Source of the DNA: an uncultured Actinomycetes bacterium
Lineage (GTDB): Bacteria; Actinomycetota; Acidimicrobiia; Acidimicrobiales; RAAP-2
Direction: 5' to 3'
Assembly: GCA_903893955.1 (NCBI GenBank)
Contig: CAITOG010000317.1
Coordinates: forward strand, 1-5,169
DNA: 5,169 nucleotides
The position numbers were made by a program, and so were the translations under genes. The notes under the pieces are model-generated. The model searched no databases. It had not been told where the DNA came from and saw nothing but the letters and a program-made list of their open reading frames with translations. Shown piece after piece: positions 1 through 4,453 of the stretch (position 1 is the stretch's first letter; every line of letters starts with the position of its first letter).

Positions 1-53
1 CTGGCCAGCACAACCACCGAGATCGGTCCAGAGGCAGGGCCACCGACCCTCAT
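1..53 (-). CDS. Possible start of a gene running off the left edge
   Basis: An ATG at 53 on the minus strand opens a frame that stays open to the window edge (17 codons, reading MRVGGPASGPISVVVLA). The run ISVVVLA looks like a first beta strand of an alpha/beta protein. Both response-regulator receiver domains and family 2 glycosyltransferases begin with such a strand shortly after the start. No clear ribosome binding site precedes the ATG. It lies 79 nt downstream of the stop of the 96-residue gene, on the same strand. Too little sequence is present to choose a family, and the frame may be chance. Confidence 0.3.
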   Translation of the reverse strand, partial: MRVGGPASGPISVVVLA

Positions 54-132
54 GGCATGATCGTCATTGCGTTGAGGATGCTGCGGTCCAAGTGACACCA
101 CTCAGCGGGACGTGATCCCATGGCCCGAGTCG

Positions 133-423
133 CTACTTGGAGCGGAGAGCTCGCGTCAGGCGGAGTGCGAAGTCACGTTGCGAGTTCAAGACTTCGGTTG
201 CGAAGTCAAAGGTGAACCGAGTCGCCGCGTCAAGGCTCGGTACGCCGGGGAGCTTCGACGGTGTCGGCAGATCGCTCACCGGTGAGGACTTCGTCGCACG
301 CAGGACCACATCGGCAGCATCAAGCGTCAGCTCTTGCGCGCGGTTGAGACCCCGCAAGGCGTGCACGCGAACGACCGCGACCACGGTGGGTACGTCACTC
401 GAACGCCTGTTGACCAGTGCCAT
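133..423 (-). CDS. Small conserved-looking soluble protein of unknown function (96 aa)
   Basis: I do not recognise the family. The 96-residue product has no signal peptide and no membrane segment. Residues 10-45 form a mostly hydrophobic and Ala/Val/Leu-rich stretch that could be helical. Residues 47-62 are a Pro/Ser-rich linker, and residues 64-94 form an amphipathic helix containing FDFATEVLNSQRDFALRLTRAL-like spacing (about residues 72-92). That last helix is faintly reminiscent of phasin-like or other helical-bundle proteins, but this is only an impression. The ATG at 423 lies 9 nt beyond the stop of the upstream 74-residue gene, so the two are probably co-transcribed. There is no strong ribosome binding site; a -10-like hexamer placed for a leaderless transcript is listed separately. 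The antisense frame over the same bases (137-436, plus) is basic and low-complexity and looks like a shadow. Confidence 0.62.
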   Translation of the reverse strand: MALVNRRSSDVPTVVAVVRVHALRGLNRAQELTLDAADVVLRATKSSPVSDLPTPSKLPGVPSLDAATRFTFDFATEVLNSQRDFALRLTRALRSK

Positions 424-429
424 ACGCCC

Positions 430-435
430 ACACTA
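430..435 (-). promoter_or_regulatory. Candidate -10 element (TAGTGT) for leaderless transcription of the 96-aa gene
   Basis: TAGTGT on the minus strand fits the actinobacterial TAnnnT -10 pattern. Six bases separate it from the A of the ATG at 423, which places +1 exactly at the start codon. Its first three bases are also the TAG stop codon of the upstream gene. No -35-like hexamer is visible 16-18 nt upstream, so chance is possible. Confidence 0.3.
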
Positions 436-657
436 GGGCTGTCCCGCATGTGGTGGCGGGTCGAGCCGGGGCGCCCACGTGCAACGTTGCCAATACCCGA
501 CTAATATCATCGGAATTATGAACCAGCATGATACGGCGCAGCACGCCAGGACGAGATCGGAGCGACTCGACCTCGAGTCTGTGTCGGCGGGCTCGCCGTC
601 GATGGCGTCGCTCAGCTCTGCGGCGATCTGGCGCCTCCTCCACTCGAAGGCCGCCAC
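433..657 (-). CDS. Small single-pass membrane protein of unknown function (74 aa)
   Basis: I do not recognise this gene. The 74-residue product has a charged, probably helical N-terminus (WRRRQIAAELSDAIDGE, residues 6-22), an acidic/Ser/Arg linker (23-34), one hydrophobic span at residues 35-56 that is rich in Cys and Trp (C39, C40, C44, W45, W56), and a short Pro-rich tail. With positive charge on the N-terminal side, the N-terminus is likely cytoplasmic; this is inference. The GTG start at 657 is chosen because GGAGG sits 6 nt upstream. A competing minus-strand frame (395-643) overlaps it but has no comparable ribosome binding site and is Arg-rich. The gene stops 9 nt before the 96-residue gene, which suggests an operon. 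Confidence 0.6.
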   Translation of the reverse strand: MAAFEWRRRQIAAELSDAIDGEPADTDSRSSRSDLVLACCAVSCWFIIPMILVGYWQRCTWAPRLDPPPHAGQP

Positions 658-663
658 AGTGAA

Positions 664-670
664 CCTCCAG
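664..670 (-). promoter_or_regulatory. Strong ribosome binding site deciding the GTG start at 657
   Basis: On the minus strand the sequence CTGGAGG is followed by six bases and then GTG. GGAGG is a full match to the anti-Shine-Dalgarno core at near-ideal spacing. It is the main evidence that the 74-residue frame is translated rather than the overlapping frame that starts at 643. Confidence 0.6.
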
Positions 671-702
671 GGATCGACCGAGCGATAGCTACCTCGTGAG
701 GG

Positions 703-721
703 GGATCAGTTTGATTGATCC
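703..721. repeat. Perfect 6-bp inverted repeat, possible operator
   Basis: The arms GGATCA (703-708) and TGATCC (716-721) are perfect reverse complements with a 7-nt A/T-rich spacer. The site lies about 46 nt upstream of the 74-residue gene's GTG, where promoter DNA would be expected, and just upstream (minus-strand sense) of a TAGCTA sequence at 686-691. An operator for a dimeric regulator is possible. Chance occurrence of a 6-bp pair is also quite possible. Confidence 0.25.
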
Positions 722-766
722 GGTCCCGGGATTCCGCCATGGCGAGCAAAGGCGCATCGCGACGTA

Positions 767-800
767 CTCCTCGAGCATGGTTGTGGTCGACATCGAGGAG
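767..800 (-). terminator. Candidate hairpin terminator after the acetyltransferase gene
   Basis: The arms CTCCTCGA (767-774) and TCGAGGAG (793-800) are perfect 8-bp reverse complements, with an inner two-base pairing after a 3-nt bulge. The hairpin starts 21 nt past the acetyltransferase stop (822). No T-tract follows, which is common for high-GC actinobacterial terminators but makes prediction weaker. It separates the acetyltransferase unit from the two small genes to its left. Confidence 0.45.
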
Positions 801-821
801 CGGTCGGCGGCGACAATGTCC

Positions 822-1628
822 TCAGCTGGCTGCCTCGAACGTGAAGCGTCTGAGCCTGACCTGTTCCTTGAACCCCAGACGCTCGTAGACCGGAAGCCCT
901 TGGTCGCTCGCTTGGAGGGTGACCAGCTTGGCGTCGCGGGCGAAGAGCTCAGCCGTCAGCCAGGTGGTGATGGCGGCGGCGGCTCCCCGTCGGGCAGTTG
1001 CCGGAGGCGTGGCGACGTAGAACACGCCGCCGGTCTCTCCGGACACGAAGCCACATCCAACCCCAAGGGGCTCCTCGCCGTCGAAGGCGACCGCCCACGT
1101 CGTCCCGGGTGCGCCGAACGCATCGTGACGATCGAGGATCCATGCCAGACCCGGGGTCTGATAGCCGGCTTCACAGAGCTGTGCGAAGAGAGTCGAGTCG
1201 GCGTCCAACCCAACCTCTCGGATCGTGAGGGTCGAGCGGGCGGGTGGCGTTGTTCGAATCACCATCTGGGGCGAGGAATCGGGTGCGGCCCCGCTCGATC
1301 GTGCTTCGGCCGCTTCGATGAGGTCGGGGAAGGTCTCAGGAGCCCAGAGGACGAAGGGACTCTTCTGGTCGGCGAAGAAGGCCTCGGCCTCGTCAAGGAA
1401 CCGAGTGGGCTCAGCCTGATCAAAGGGGAATGCCGCGTTGAAGTAGCCGTTCGGCACCGGAACCGGACTTGCGACCAGCACGCCCGCGTTGGCTCTCTCG
1501 ACTCGGCCGGGGCGCCCGGCTGTGGCGGCAACGAACTCGGCGAGGTTTTCGAGGGTCCACGGCGTCGTCTGCTCTCTCCCTCGTGCGGTCACGAGAAGGA
1601 TCTTGGCAGGAGCCCACGTCCTACGCAC
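822..1628 (-). CDS. GNAT-family N-acetyltransferase
   Basis: The C-terminal half is a GCN5-related acetyltransferase domain, expected to move an acetyl group from acetyl-CoA to an amine; the substrate cannot be read from sequence. With the start at 1628 the protein has 268 residues. Residues about 178-206 give the central strands (WAVAFDGEEPLGVGCGF, then GVFYVAT). Residues 212-221 (ARRGAAAAIT) match the acetyl-CoA pyrophosphate-binding R/Q-x-x-G-x-G/A loop, though the glycines are partly replaced by alanines. Residues 238-255 end in YERLGFKE, the usual last strand motif. Residues 25-125 form an N-terminal region like that of two-lobed GNAT proteins, probably degenerate. The start is uncertain: GTG at 1628 follows a distant GGGAG, GTG at 1592 is an alternative (256 aa), and an upstream ATG at 1769 would overlap the preceding gene by over 100 nt. 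The 28-nt gap to the upstream stop supports co-transcription. Confidence 0.85.
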   Translation of the reverse strand: MRRTWAPAKILLVTARGREQTTPWTLENLAEFVAATAGRPGRVERANAGVLVASPVPVPNGYFNAAFPFDQAEPTRFLDEAEAFFADQKSPFVLWAPETFPDLIEAAEARSSGAAPDSSPQMVIRTTPPARSTLTIREVGLDADSTLFAQLCEAGYQTPGLAWILDRHDAFGAPGTTWAVAFDGEEPLGVGCGFVSGETGGVFYVATPPATARRGAAAAITTWLTAELFARDAKLVTLQASDQGLPVYERLGFKEQVRLRRFTFEAAS

Positions 1629-1656
1629 GTGCTCACACGCCGCTCCCGTACCCGAG

Positions 1657-2145
1657 TCAGTCCCTATGAGTGTTCGCTGCCTCGCTGGCCGCCCTTCGGG
1701 CCGCCGAGTAGTCGCCCCGGTGCTTCCAGATGATCGAGAGCCCCGTGGCAAGGACGGCGAGGACGACAAGGATCACCGCGCACAGGATCACGAGCATCAC
1801 GCTGAGCCACGGGCTCGCGGCCGCCACCGCACCGACCAGCGCTGCGCCCAATCCGACCAGAAGGAGGAGGACCAGCACGACGAACGCCCCGGCAGAGATT
1901 GAGGCAGCCAGAAGGGTCGCAACGCGAGCGAAGGTTCCCGGTCGACCTCCTTCCGGCGTGTAGATGGCGAGGCGGTCGACAGACCGTTTTGAGCGCTCGT
2001 TCACTGGGACCTCGACATGCGCAGACGTCCGGTCGGCGTTCACGCCGCTCGGTGCAGAACGCTCGGGACCCTGTGCACAGTTCGGGCATCGTCCGCCCAC
2101 TGTCTGCGCACCGCAGAACGGGCAGCGCAGGTCATAGTCAGCCAC
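1657..2145 (-). CDS. Zinc-ribbon protein with two C-terminal membrane segments (162 aa)
   Basis: The N-terminus carries two CxxC knuckles (C8-P-F-C11 and C20-P-N-C23), a short rubredoxin-like zinc ribbon that would hold one zinc ion. A polar linker follows (24-74). Two hydrophobic spans lie at about 76-108 and 114-139, and the tail is charged (KHRGDYSAARR, 141-151), so both ends are probably cytoplasmic. The GTG start at 2145 is chosen because it places the zinc ribbon at the extreme N-terminus and lies 8 nt after the AIM24-family stop; the ribosome binding site is weak, so translation may be coupled to that gene. Proteins of this layout are common in actinobacteria as unnamed zinc-ribbon membrane proteins. 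Function is unknown. The close pairing suggests it works with the AIM24-family protein at the membrane, which is inference. Confidence 0.8.
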   Translation of the reverse strand: MADYDLRCPFCGAQTVGGRCPNCAQGPERSAPSGVNADRTSAHVEVPVNERSKRSVDRLAIYTPEGGRPGTFARVATLLAASISAGAFVVLVLLLLVGLGAALVGAVAAASPWLSVMLVILCAVILVVLAVLATGLSIIWKHRGDYSAARRAASEAANTHRD

Positions 2146-2153
2146 CGTCGTCT

Positions 2154-2894
2154 TCAGCCCTTGAGCAAGCCGCCGATGAGGCCGCCAACATTCGATGCCG
2201 AGCTGGACGAGTCGCTGCCAGGCAGATGGTCGGCGATCTCCACCGCAAGCTGCGTGATGCTCATCGACTGGAGCCAGACCTTGCCTGGTCCCGTCAATGT
2301 GGCCACAAAGAACCCGTTGCCTCCGAACATCTTGTTGGACAGGCCGGGAATGGTGCTCACCGAGAACTGGACGCCCTCCTCGAACGCGCCGACATGGGTC
2401 GGATGCACTCGCAAGGTCTCTCCGGGTGGAAGGTCGTACTCGAACATCTCGCCGGAGATCTCCAGCCATGCGATGCCCTCGCCTTGGAGGTGCTGGAGGA
2501 AGAACCCCATGCCGCCGAAGAACCCACCGACCATCTTTTTCTGCTGCATCGACACTGATGCCTCGATTCCCTCCGTGCCGCAGAGGAATCCTGATCGATG
2601 CACGTAGAACGACTTCTCGGGCGTCACCTCAACATTGATGATGTTGCCCGGCAGCTTGGCTGGAAACACCACGGTGCCCCGCCCGCCTTCCGAGGTGTAA
2701 CGGGTCAAGAAGAGGCCTGCGCCACCCACCATGCGCTTCGCTGCCTTCATGAAGCCCTTGCCGCCTGTCGTCTGGGATAGCTGGATCGTCGGACTCATCC
2801 ATCCGAGGTCGCCGTGGGTCGAGATGAGCCCCTCACCCTGCTCGAGCGTTGCCTCGAGGACTGGCAACACTGTGCCCTTGACTGCGAAATCCAT
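2154..2894 (-). CDS. AIM24-family protein (former DUF124)
   Basis: The 246-residue product matches the AIM24 family (PF01987), named after a yeast mitochondrial protein affecting inner-membrane organisation; the bacterial role is not settled. Three copies of a GG-x-G-[LF]-F block are visible at residues 57-62, 127-132 and 191-196, each followed some 8-10 residues later by a Gly-rich turn and a hydrophobic strand (TVVF, AWLEI, VWLQS). This is the triplicated beta fold of the family. The C-terminus is a Ser-rich linker (226-234) and a Gly/Leu tail (GGLIGGLLKG, 237-246). The length is normal. The start at 2894 is well supported by AGGAG seven bases upstream; the frame stays open to 3125, but that extension lacks family character. 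It is the first gene of a probable three-gene unit with the zinc-ribbon membrane protein and the acetyltransferase. Confidence 0.92.
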   Translation of the reverse strand: MDFAVKGTVLPVLEATLEQGEGLISTHGDLGWMSPTIQLSQTTGGKGFMKAAKRMVGGAGLFLTRYTSEGGRGTVVFPAKLPGNIINVEVTPEKSFYVHRSGFLCGTEGIEASVSMQQKKMVGGFFGGMGFFLQHLQGEGIAWLEISGEMFEYDLPPGETLRVHPTHVGAFEEGVQFSVSTIPGLSNKMFGGNGFFVATLTGPGKVWLQSMSITQLAVEIADHLPGSDSSSSASNVGGLIGGLLKG

Positions 2895-2900
2895 CGGTGG

Positions 2901-2907
2901 TCTCCTC
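2901..2907 (-). promoter_or_regulatory. Ribosome binding site for the AIM24-family gene
   Basis: GAGGAGA on the minus strand lies 7 nt before the ATG at 2894. It fixes this start over in-frame upstream codons reaching to 3125. Confidence 0.6.
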
Positions 2908-2949
2908 GCGTGTTGCTGCCGCGGTGCACGCTCTGCTGCACCTGGGTTC

Positions 2950-2955
2950 ACCCTA
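2950..2955 (-). promoter_or_regulatory. Candidate -10 element (TAGGGT) for the AIM24-family operon
   Basis: TAGGGT on the minus strand fits TAnnnT and would give a start site near 2943, with a 5' leader of about 50 nt. No good -35 is seen at 16-18 nt; a TTGACA-like TCGACA lies further upstream at an unsuitable distance. It is the best candidate in the divergent intergenic region, but weak. Confidence 0.25.
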
Positions 2956-3029
2956 GTGAGCAGCCACCAACGGAGCGAGAGGCTTCTGTCGACGACGTCG
3001 CGAATGTCATATCCCCCGCAGCCCTCTGT

Positions 3030-3044
3030 AGGGGAGCCGCCCCT
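3030..3044. repeat. Short GC hairpin in the divergent intergenic region
   Basis: AGGGG (3030-3034) and CCCCT (3040-3044) can pair around a 5-nt loop. The hairpin lies between the divergent starts at 2894 and 3119. It could be a regulatory structure or chance. Apart from this and the candidate -10 element, I see nothing else in the 224-nt gap 2895-3118. Confidence 0.2.
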
Positions 3045-3105
3045 TGTTCGGGCTGTCAGCGTCATCATCCTGGGGTCCAGCCAGTCACGCAGGAGGCCAC
3101 GCTTA

Positions 3106-3111
3106 AGGGAG
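3106..3111 (+). promoter_or_regulatory. Ribosome binding site for the plus-strand reductase-like frame
   Basis: AGGGAG lies 7 nt before the ATG at 3119. A second purine-rich AGGAGG at 3091-3096 is too far away for this start. The good site argues that the 3119 start is or was real. Confidence 0.5.
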
Positions 3112-3118
3112 CTCGCGC

Positions 3119-3484
3119 ATGCCACGGATTCGTGTTCATAACTTCGCGGTCTCGCTCGATGGCTGCCGCACTGTTGAAGGCCAGTCGCTCGAGCAGCGAT
3201 TCGGCCACGCCGGAGCTCGTCCCGTCGAGAGGTTCGCTAACCCTTTCACATTCCGCAAGGGCCTGAAACTGACAGGCGTCGACAGGAGGGTTCAGAGGTT
3301 CGCACGATCAGGCTCGACGGTCGCGACGATCCTTCTGATTATCTTCGTCGTCATGGCGCCCGTGGCTCCCTTGGTCGCCTTCGCCATCTTGCTCGTCGAC
3401 TGGATCCGTGTTCTGCTGCCGACCTCGTTGTCGGGCCATGGCGCCACCGGCGACCTCGATCGGCAATCTCGCATACGAGCCTGA
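3119..3484 (+). CDS. Truncated dihydrofolate-reductase/RibD-like N-terminus joined to a membrane segment, probably a decayed gene
   Basis: The 121-residue frame begins IRVHNFAVSLDG (residues 4-15), then EGQSLEQRFGHAG (20-32). This is the typical opening of the actinobacterial dihydrofolate-reductase family with a RibD C-terminal domain, including the NF-x-[VI]-SLDG first strand and the substrate-side loop. Likeness fades after about residue 45-60; residues 53-65 (GVDRRVQRFARSG) may be a worn trace of the next conserved segment. The family is usually around 180-220 residues, so most of the NADPH-binding fold is missing. Residues 68-93 form a strongly hydrophobic span, followed by a polar tail, unlike the family. 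The gap to the tRNA-Glu hairpin leaves no room for the missing part. I read it as a truncated pseudogene or a chance fusion with a membrane segment; it is probably not an active reductase. It is the only convincing plus-strand gene here. Confidence 0.55.
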   Translation: MPRIRVHNFAVSLDGCRTVEGQSLEQRFGHAGARPVERFANPFTFRKGLKLTGVDRRVQRFARSGSTVATILLIIFVVMAPVAPLVAFAILLVDWIRVLLPTSLSGHGATGDLDRQSRIRA

Positions 3485-3554
3485 CACGGGGCAGCTGGCT
3501 CGAAGCGGAAACCTGGCCCTCAGCGATTCACCAGGAGGCCGACCTCTGAGGATG

Positions 3555-3582
3555 CACCGCTCCATCTGCCCGCGCCGCGGTG
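3555..3582 (-). terminator. Candidate terminator hairpin downstream of tRNA-Glu
   Basis: CACCGC (3555-3560) and GCGGTG (3577-3582) are perfect 6-bp arms around a 16-nt GC-rich loop that can itself fold (CCGC/GCGG). It begins 11 nt past the tRNA-Glu 3' end. No T-tract follows. It would close the gltX-ydcF-tRNA unit. The rest of 3485-3593 shows nothing I can identify. Confidence 0.4.
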
Positions 3583-3593
3583 ACACAACGCAA

Positions 3594-3669
3594 TGGCAGT
3601 CCCAACGGGGTTCGAACCCGTGTCTCCACCTTGAGAGGGTGGTGTCCTAGGCCACTAGACGATGGGACC
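3594..3669 (-). tRNA. tRNA-Glu (anticodon CTC)
   Basis: A complete 76-nt cloverleaf with an encoded CCA end. The acceptor stem GGTCCCA pairs with TGGGACT, closed by a G1-U72 wobble. The D stem is GTCT/GGAC with a 9-nt loop that contains the extra positions 20A/20B. The anticodon stem is CCACC/GGTGG with loop CTCTCAA, giving anticodon CTC at 3633-3635, which reads GAG. The T arm is ACGGG-TTCGAAC-CCCGT and the discriminator base is G73. It follows tRNA-Gln by 37 nt on the same strand and is probably processed from the same transcript. The substrate synthetase gene gltX lies upstream in the same direction. Confidence 0.97.
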
Positions 3670-3706
3670 CTGTCTTGCTCAGCGCGGTCTCCCGCTCCTC
3701 GCAGCG

Positions 3707-3778
3707 CTCGGGGGGAAGGACTCGAACCCTCAATAACTGGACCAGAACCAGCCGTGTTGCCAATTACACCACCCCCGA
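3707..3778 (-). tRNA. tRNA-Gln (anticodon CTG)
   Basis: A complete 72-nt cloverleaf without an encoded CCA, which must be added after transcription. The acceptor stem TCGGGGG pairs fully with CCCCCGA (U1-A72). The D stem is GTGT/ACAC with a compact 8-nt loop lacking position 20A. The anticodon stem is GCTGG/CCAGT with loop TTCTGGT, giving anticodon CTG at 3743-3745, which reads CAG. The T arm is GAGGG-TTCGAGT-CCTTC and the discriminator base is G73. Its first 15 nt are also the last four codons and stop of the upstream membrane protein gene. U1-A72 and the small D loop are features by which bacterial GatCAB picks tRNA-Gln, as I recall from structural work. Confidence 0.97.
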
Positions 3779-4453
3779 AAGGTGGAGCCCCAAGTGTAGC
3801 CGGTCGGGCGAAGGTGCTCCCACGGTGGTCGTGGTCGGATGGTCGGCGTTCGAGAGGGTGCCGTAGCCGATGATCCGGCCGGCCGCGACCGCCACCGTCT
3901 CCTTCAGGAAGTAGGAGAACGTCCCGCTGCCTCGCAACGGCGAGTGTTCGGTCGGGGTCGGCGAGGGGGCGAACCCGAAGGTCGAGGCGATCGCCATCGC
4001 CCGGTCCTCGTGGAACGGATCGGTGACCACCAGGAGCGATGTCACCCCTCGTGCCTTGAGCGACGGGGCCACCGATGCGACGTTCTGATACGAGTCGCTC
4101 CCGGAGCCGACCACGATGCTGGCTGCTGGGACGCCTCGTGCCTCAAGCCATGCCGCCGAGACACCTGCCTCGGTGTGGGTGTCGCCCACCTCCTTGCCGC
4201 CGGTCACGGCGATGAGCGGTGCGCGCTTGGCCGCGTAGAGCGAGAGCGCCTGGTCGAGACGTGCTGCAAGATCTGGGGATGGCGTCCCGTTGTACTCAGC
4301 CGAGCCCATGACCAAGATGGCGTCTGCGGTCGCGCTCGATTGCTCTCGGCTAGTCAGCCACACCTGCACGCCGGTGACCCCGAGGTAGCCGACGATCAGG
4401 ACCAGGCACAGAGCCATCAGCCTGATGGCCCACCTGACCGAGAACAGGATCAC
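3764..4453 (-). CDS. Membrane-anchored YdcF/DUF218-family protein
   Basis: The 229-residue product has an N-terminal hydrophobic anchor (about residues 8-32) and then a DUF218/YdcF/SanA-like domain that would face outside the membrane. The Rossmann-like fold shows ADAILVMGSA (43-52), an Arg-containing helix (R65), AVTGG (82-86), an acidic helix start at E95, SDSYQN (119-124) and VVTDPFHEDRA (142-152). The family motif near 119-124 usually has Glu before the Asn; here it is Gln123. Relatives act on the cell envelope (SanA in vancomycin resistance, ElyC in peptidoglycan or lipid-carrier maintenance), but the reaction is unknown. The GTG start at 4453 overlaps the gltX stop as GTGA, a sign of translational coupling. 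At the other end, codons 226-229 and the TAA stop lie inside tRNA-Gln. Confidence 0.9.
   Translation of the reverse strand: MILFSVRWAIRLMALCLVLIVGYLGVTGVQVWLTSREQSSATADAILVMGSAEYNGTPSPDLAARLDQALSLYAAKRAPLIAVTGGKEVGDTHTEAGVSAAWLEARGVPAASIVVGSGSDSYQNVASVAPSLKARGVTSLLVVTDPFHEDRAMAIASTFGFAPSPTPTEHSPLRGSGTFSYFLKETVAVAAGRIIGYGTLSNADHPTTTTVGAPSPDRLHLGLHLSGVV

Noticed and set aside
104..122. Short GGGA/TCCC inverted repeat as a terminator after the 96-residue gene
   Set aside because: The stem is only 4 bp with no T-tract, which is within chance at this base composition.
395..643. An 82-codon minus-strand frame overlapping the 74-residue gene
   Set aside because: It is Arg-rich with no ribosome binding site, while the overlapping frame has GGAGG at ideal spacing and a membrane span. 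It would also overlap the next gene's start.
1245..1262. A GTTCGAATC run resembling a tRNA T loop
   Set aside because: It lies within the acetyltransferase coding region and no acceptor or anticodon stem can be built around it.
696..1733. A 345-codon plus-strand frame
   Set aside because: It lies opposite the acetyltransferase gene, is low-complexity Gly/Arg/Glu-rich and shows no domain; the minus-strand frame has GNAT motifs. Long antisense frames are expected in high-GC coding DNA.
1899..2607. Two overlapping plus-strand frames of about 200 codons
   Set aside because: Both are antisense to the AIM24-family and zinc-ribbon genes, whose motifs are clear on the minus strand.
2895..3125. N-terminal extension of the AIM24-family frame
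   Set aside because: The frame is open, but the extension has no family character, and the ATG at 2894 has a proper ribosome binding site.
3594..3669. tRNA-Glu 3' end as an integration (att) site beside the truncated gene
   Set aside because: No second copy of the tRNA 3' end and no integrase are present in the window.
3580..3873. Plus-strand frames reading through both tRNA genes
   Set aside because: Their sequences are the well-known artefact of translating tRNA complements (for example the RTRVS and GLEPS runs).
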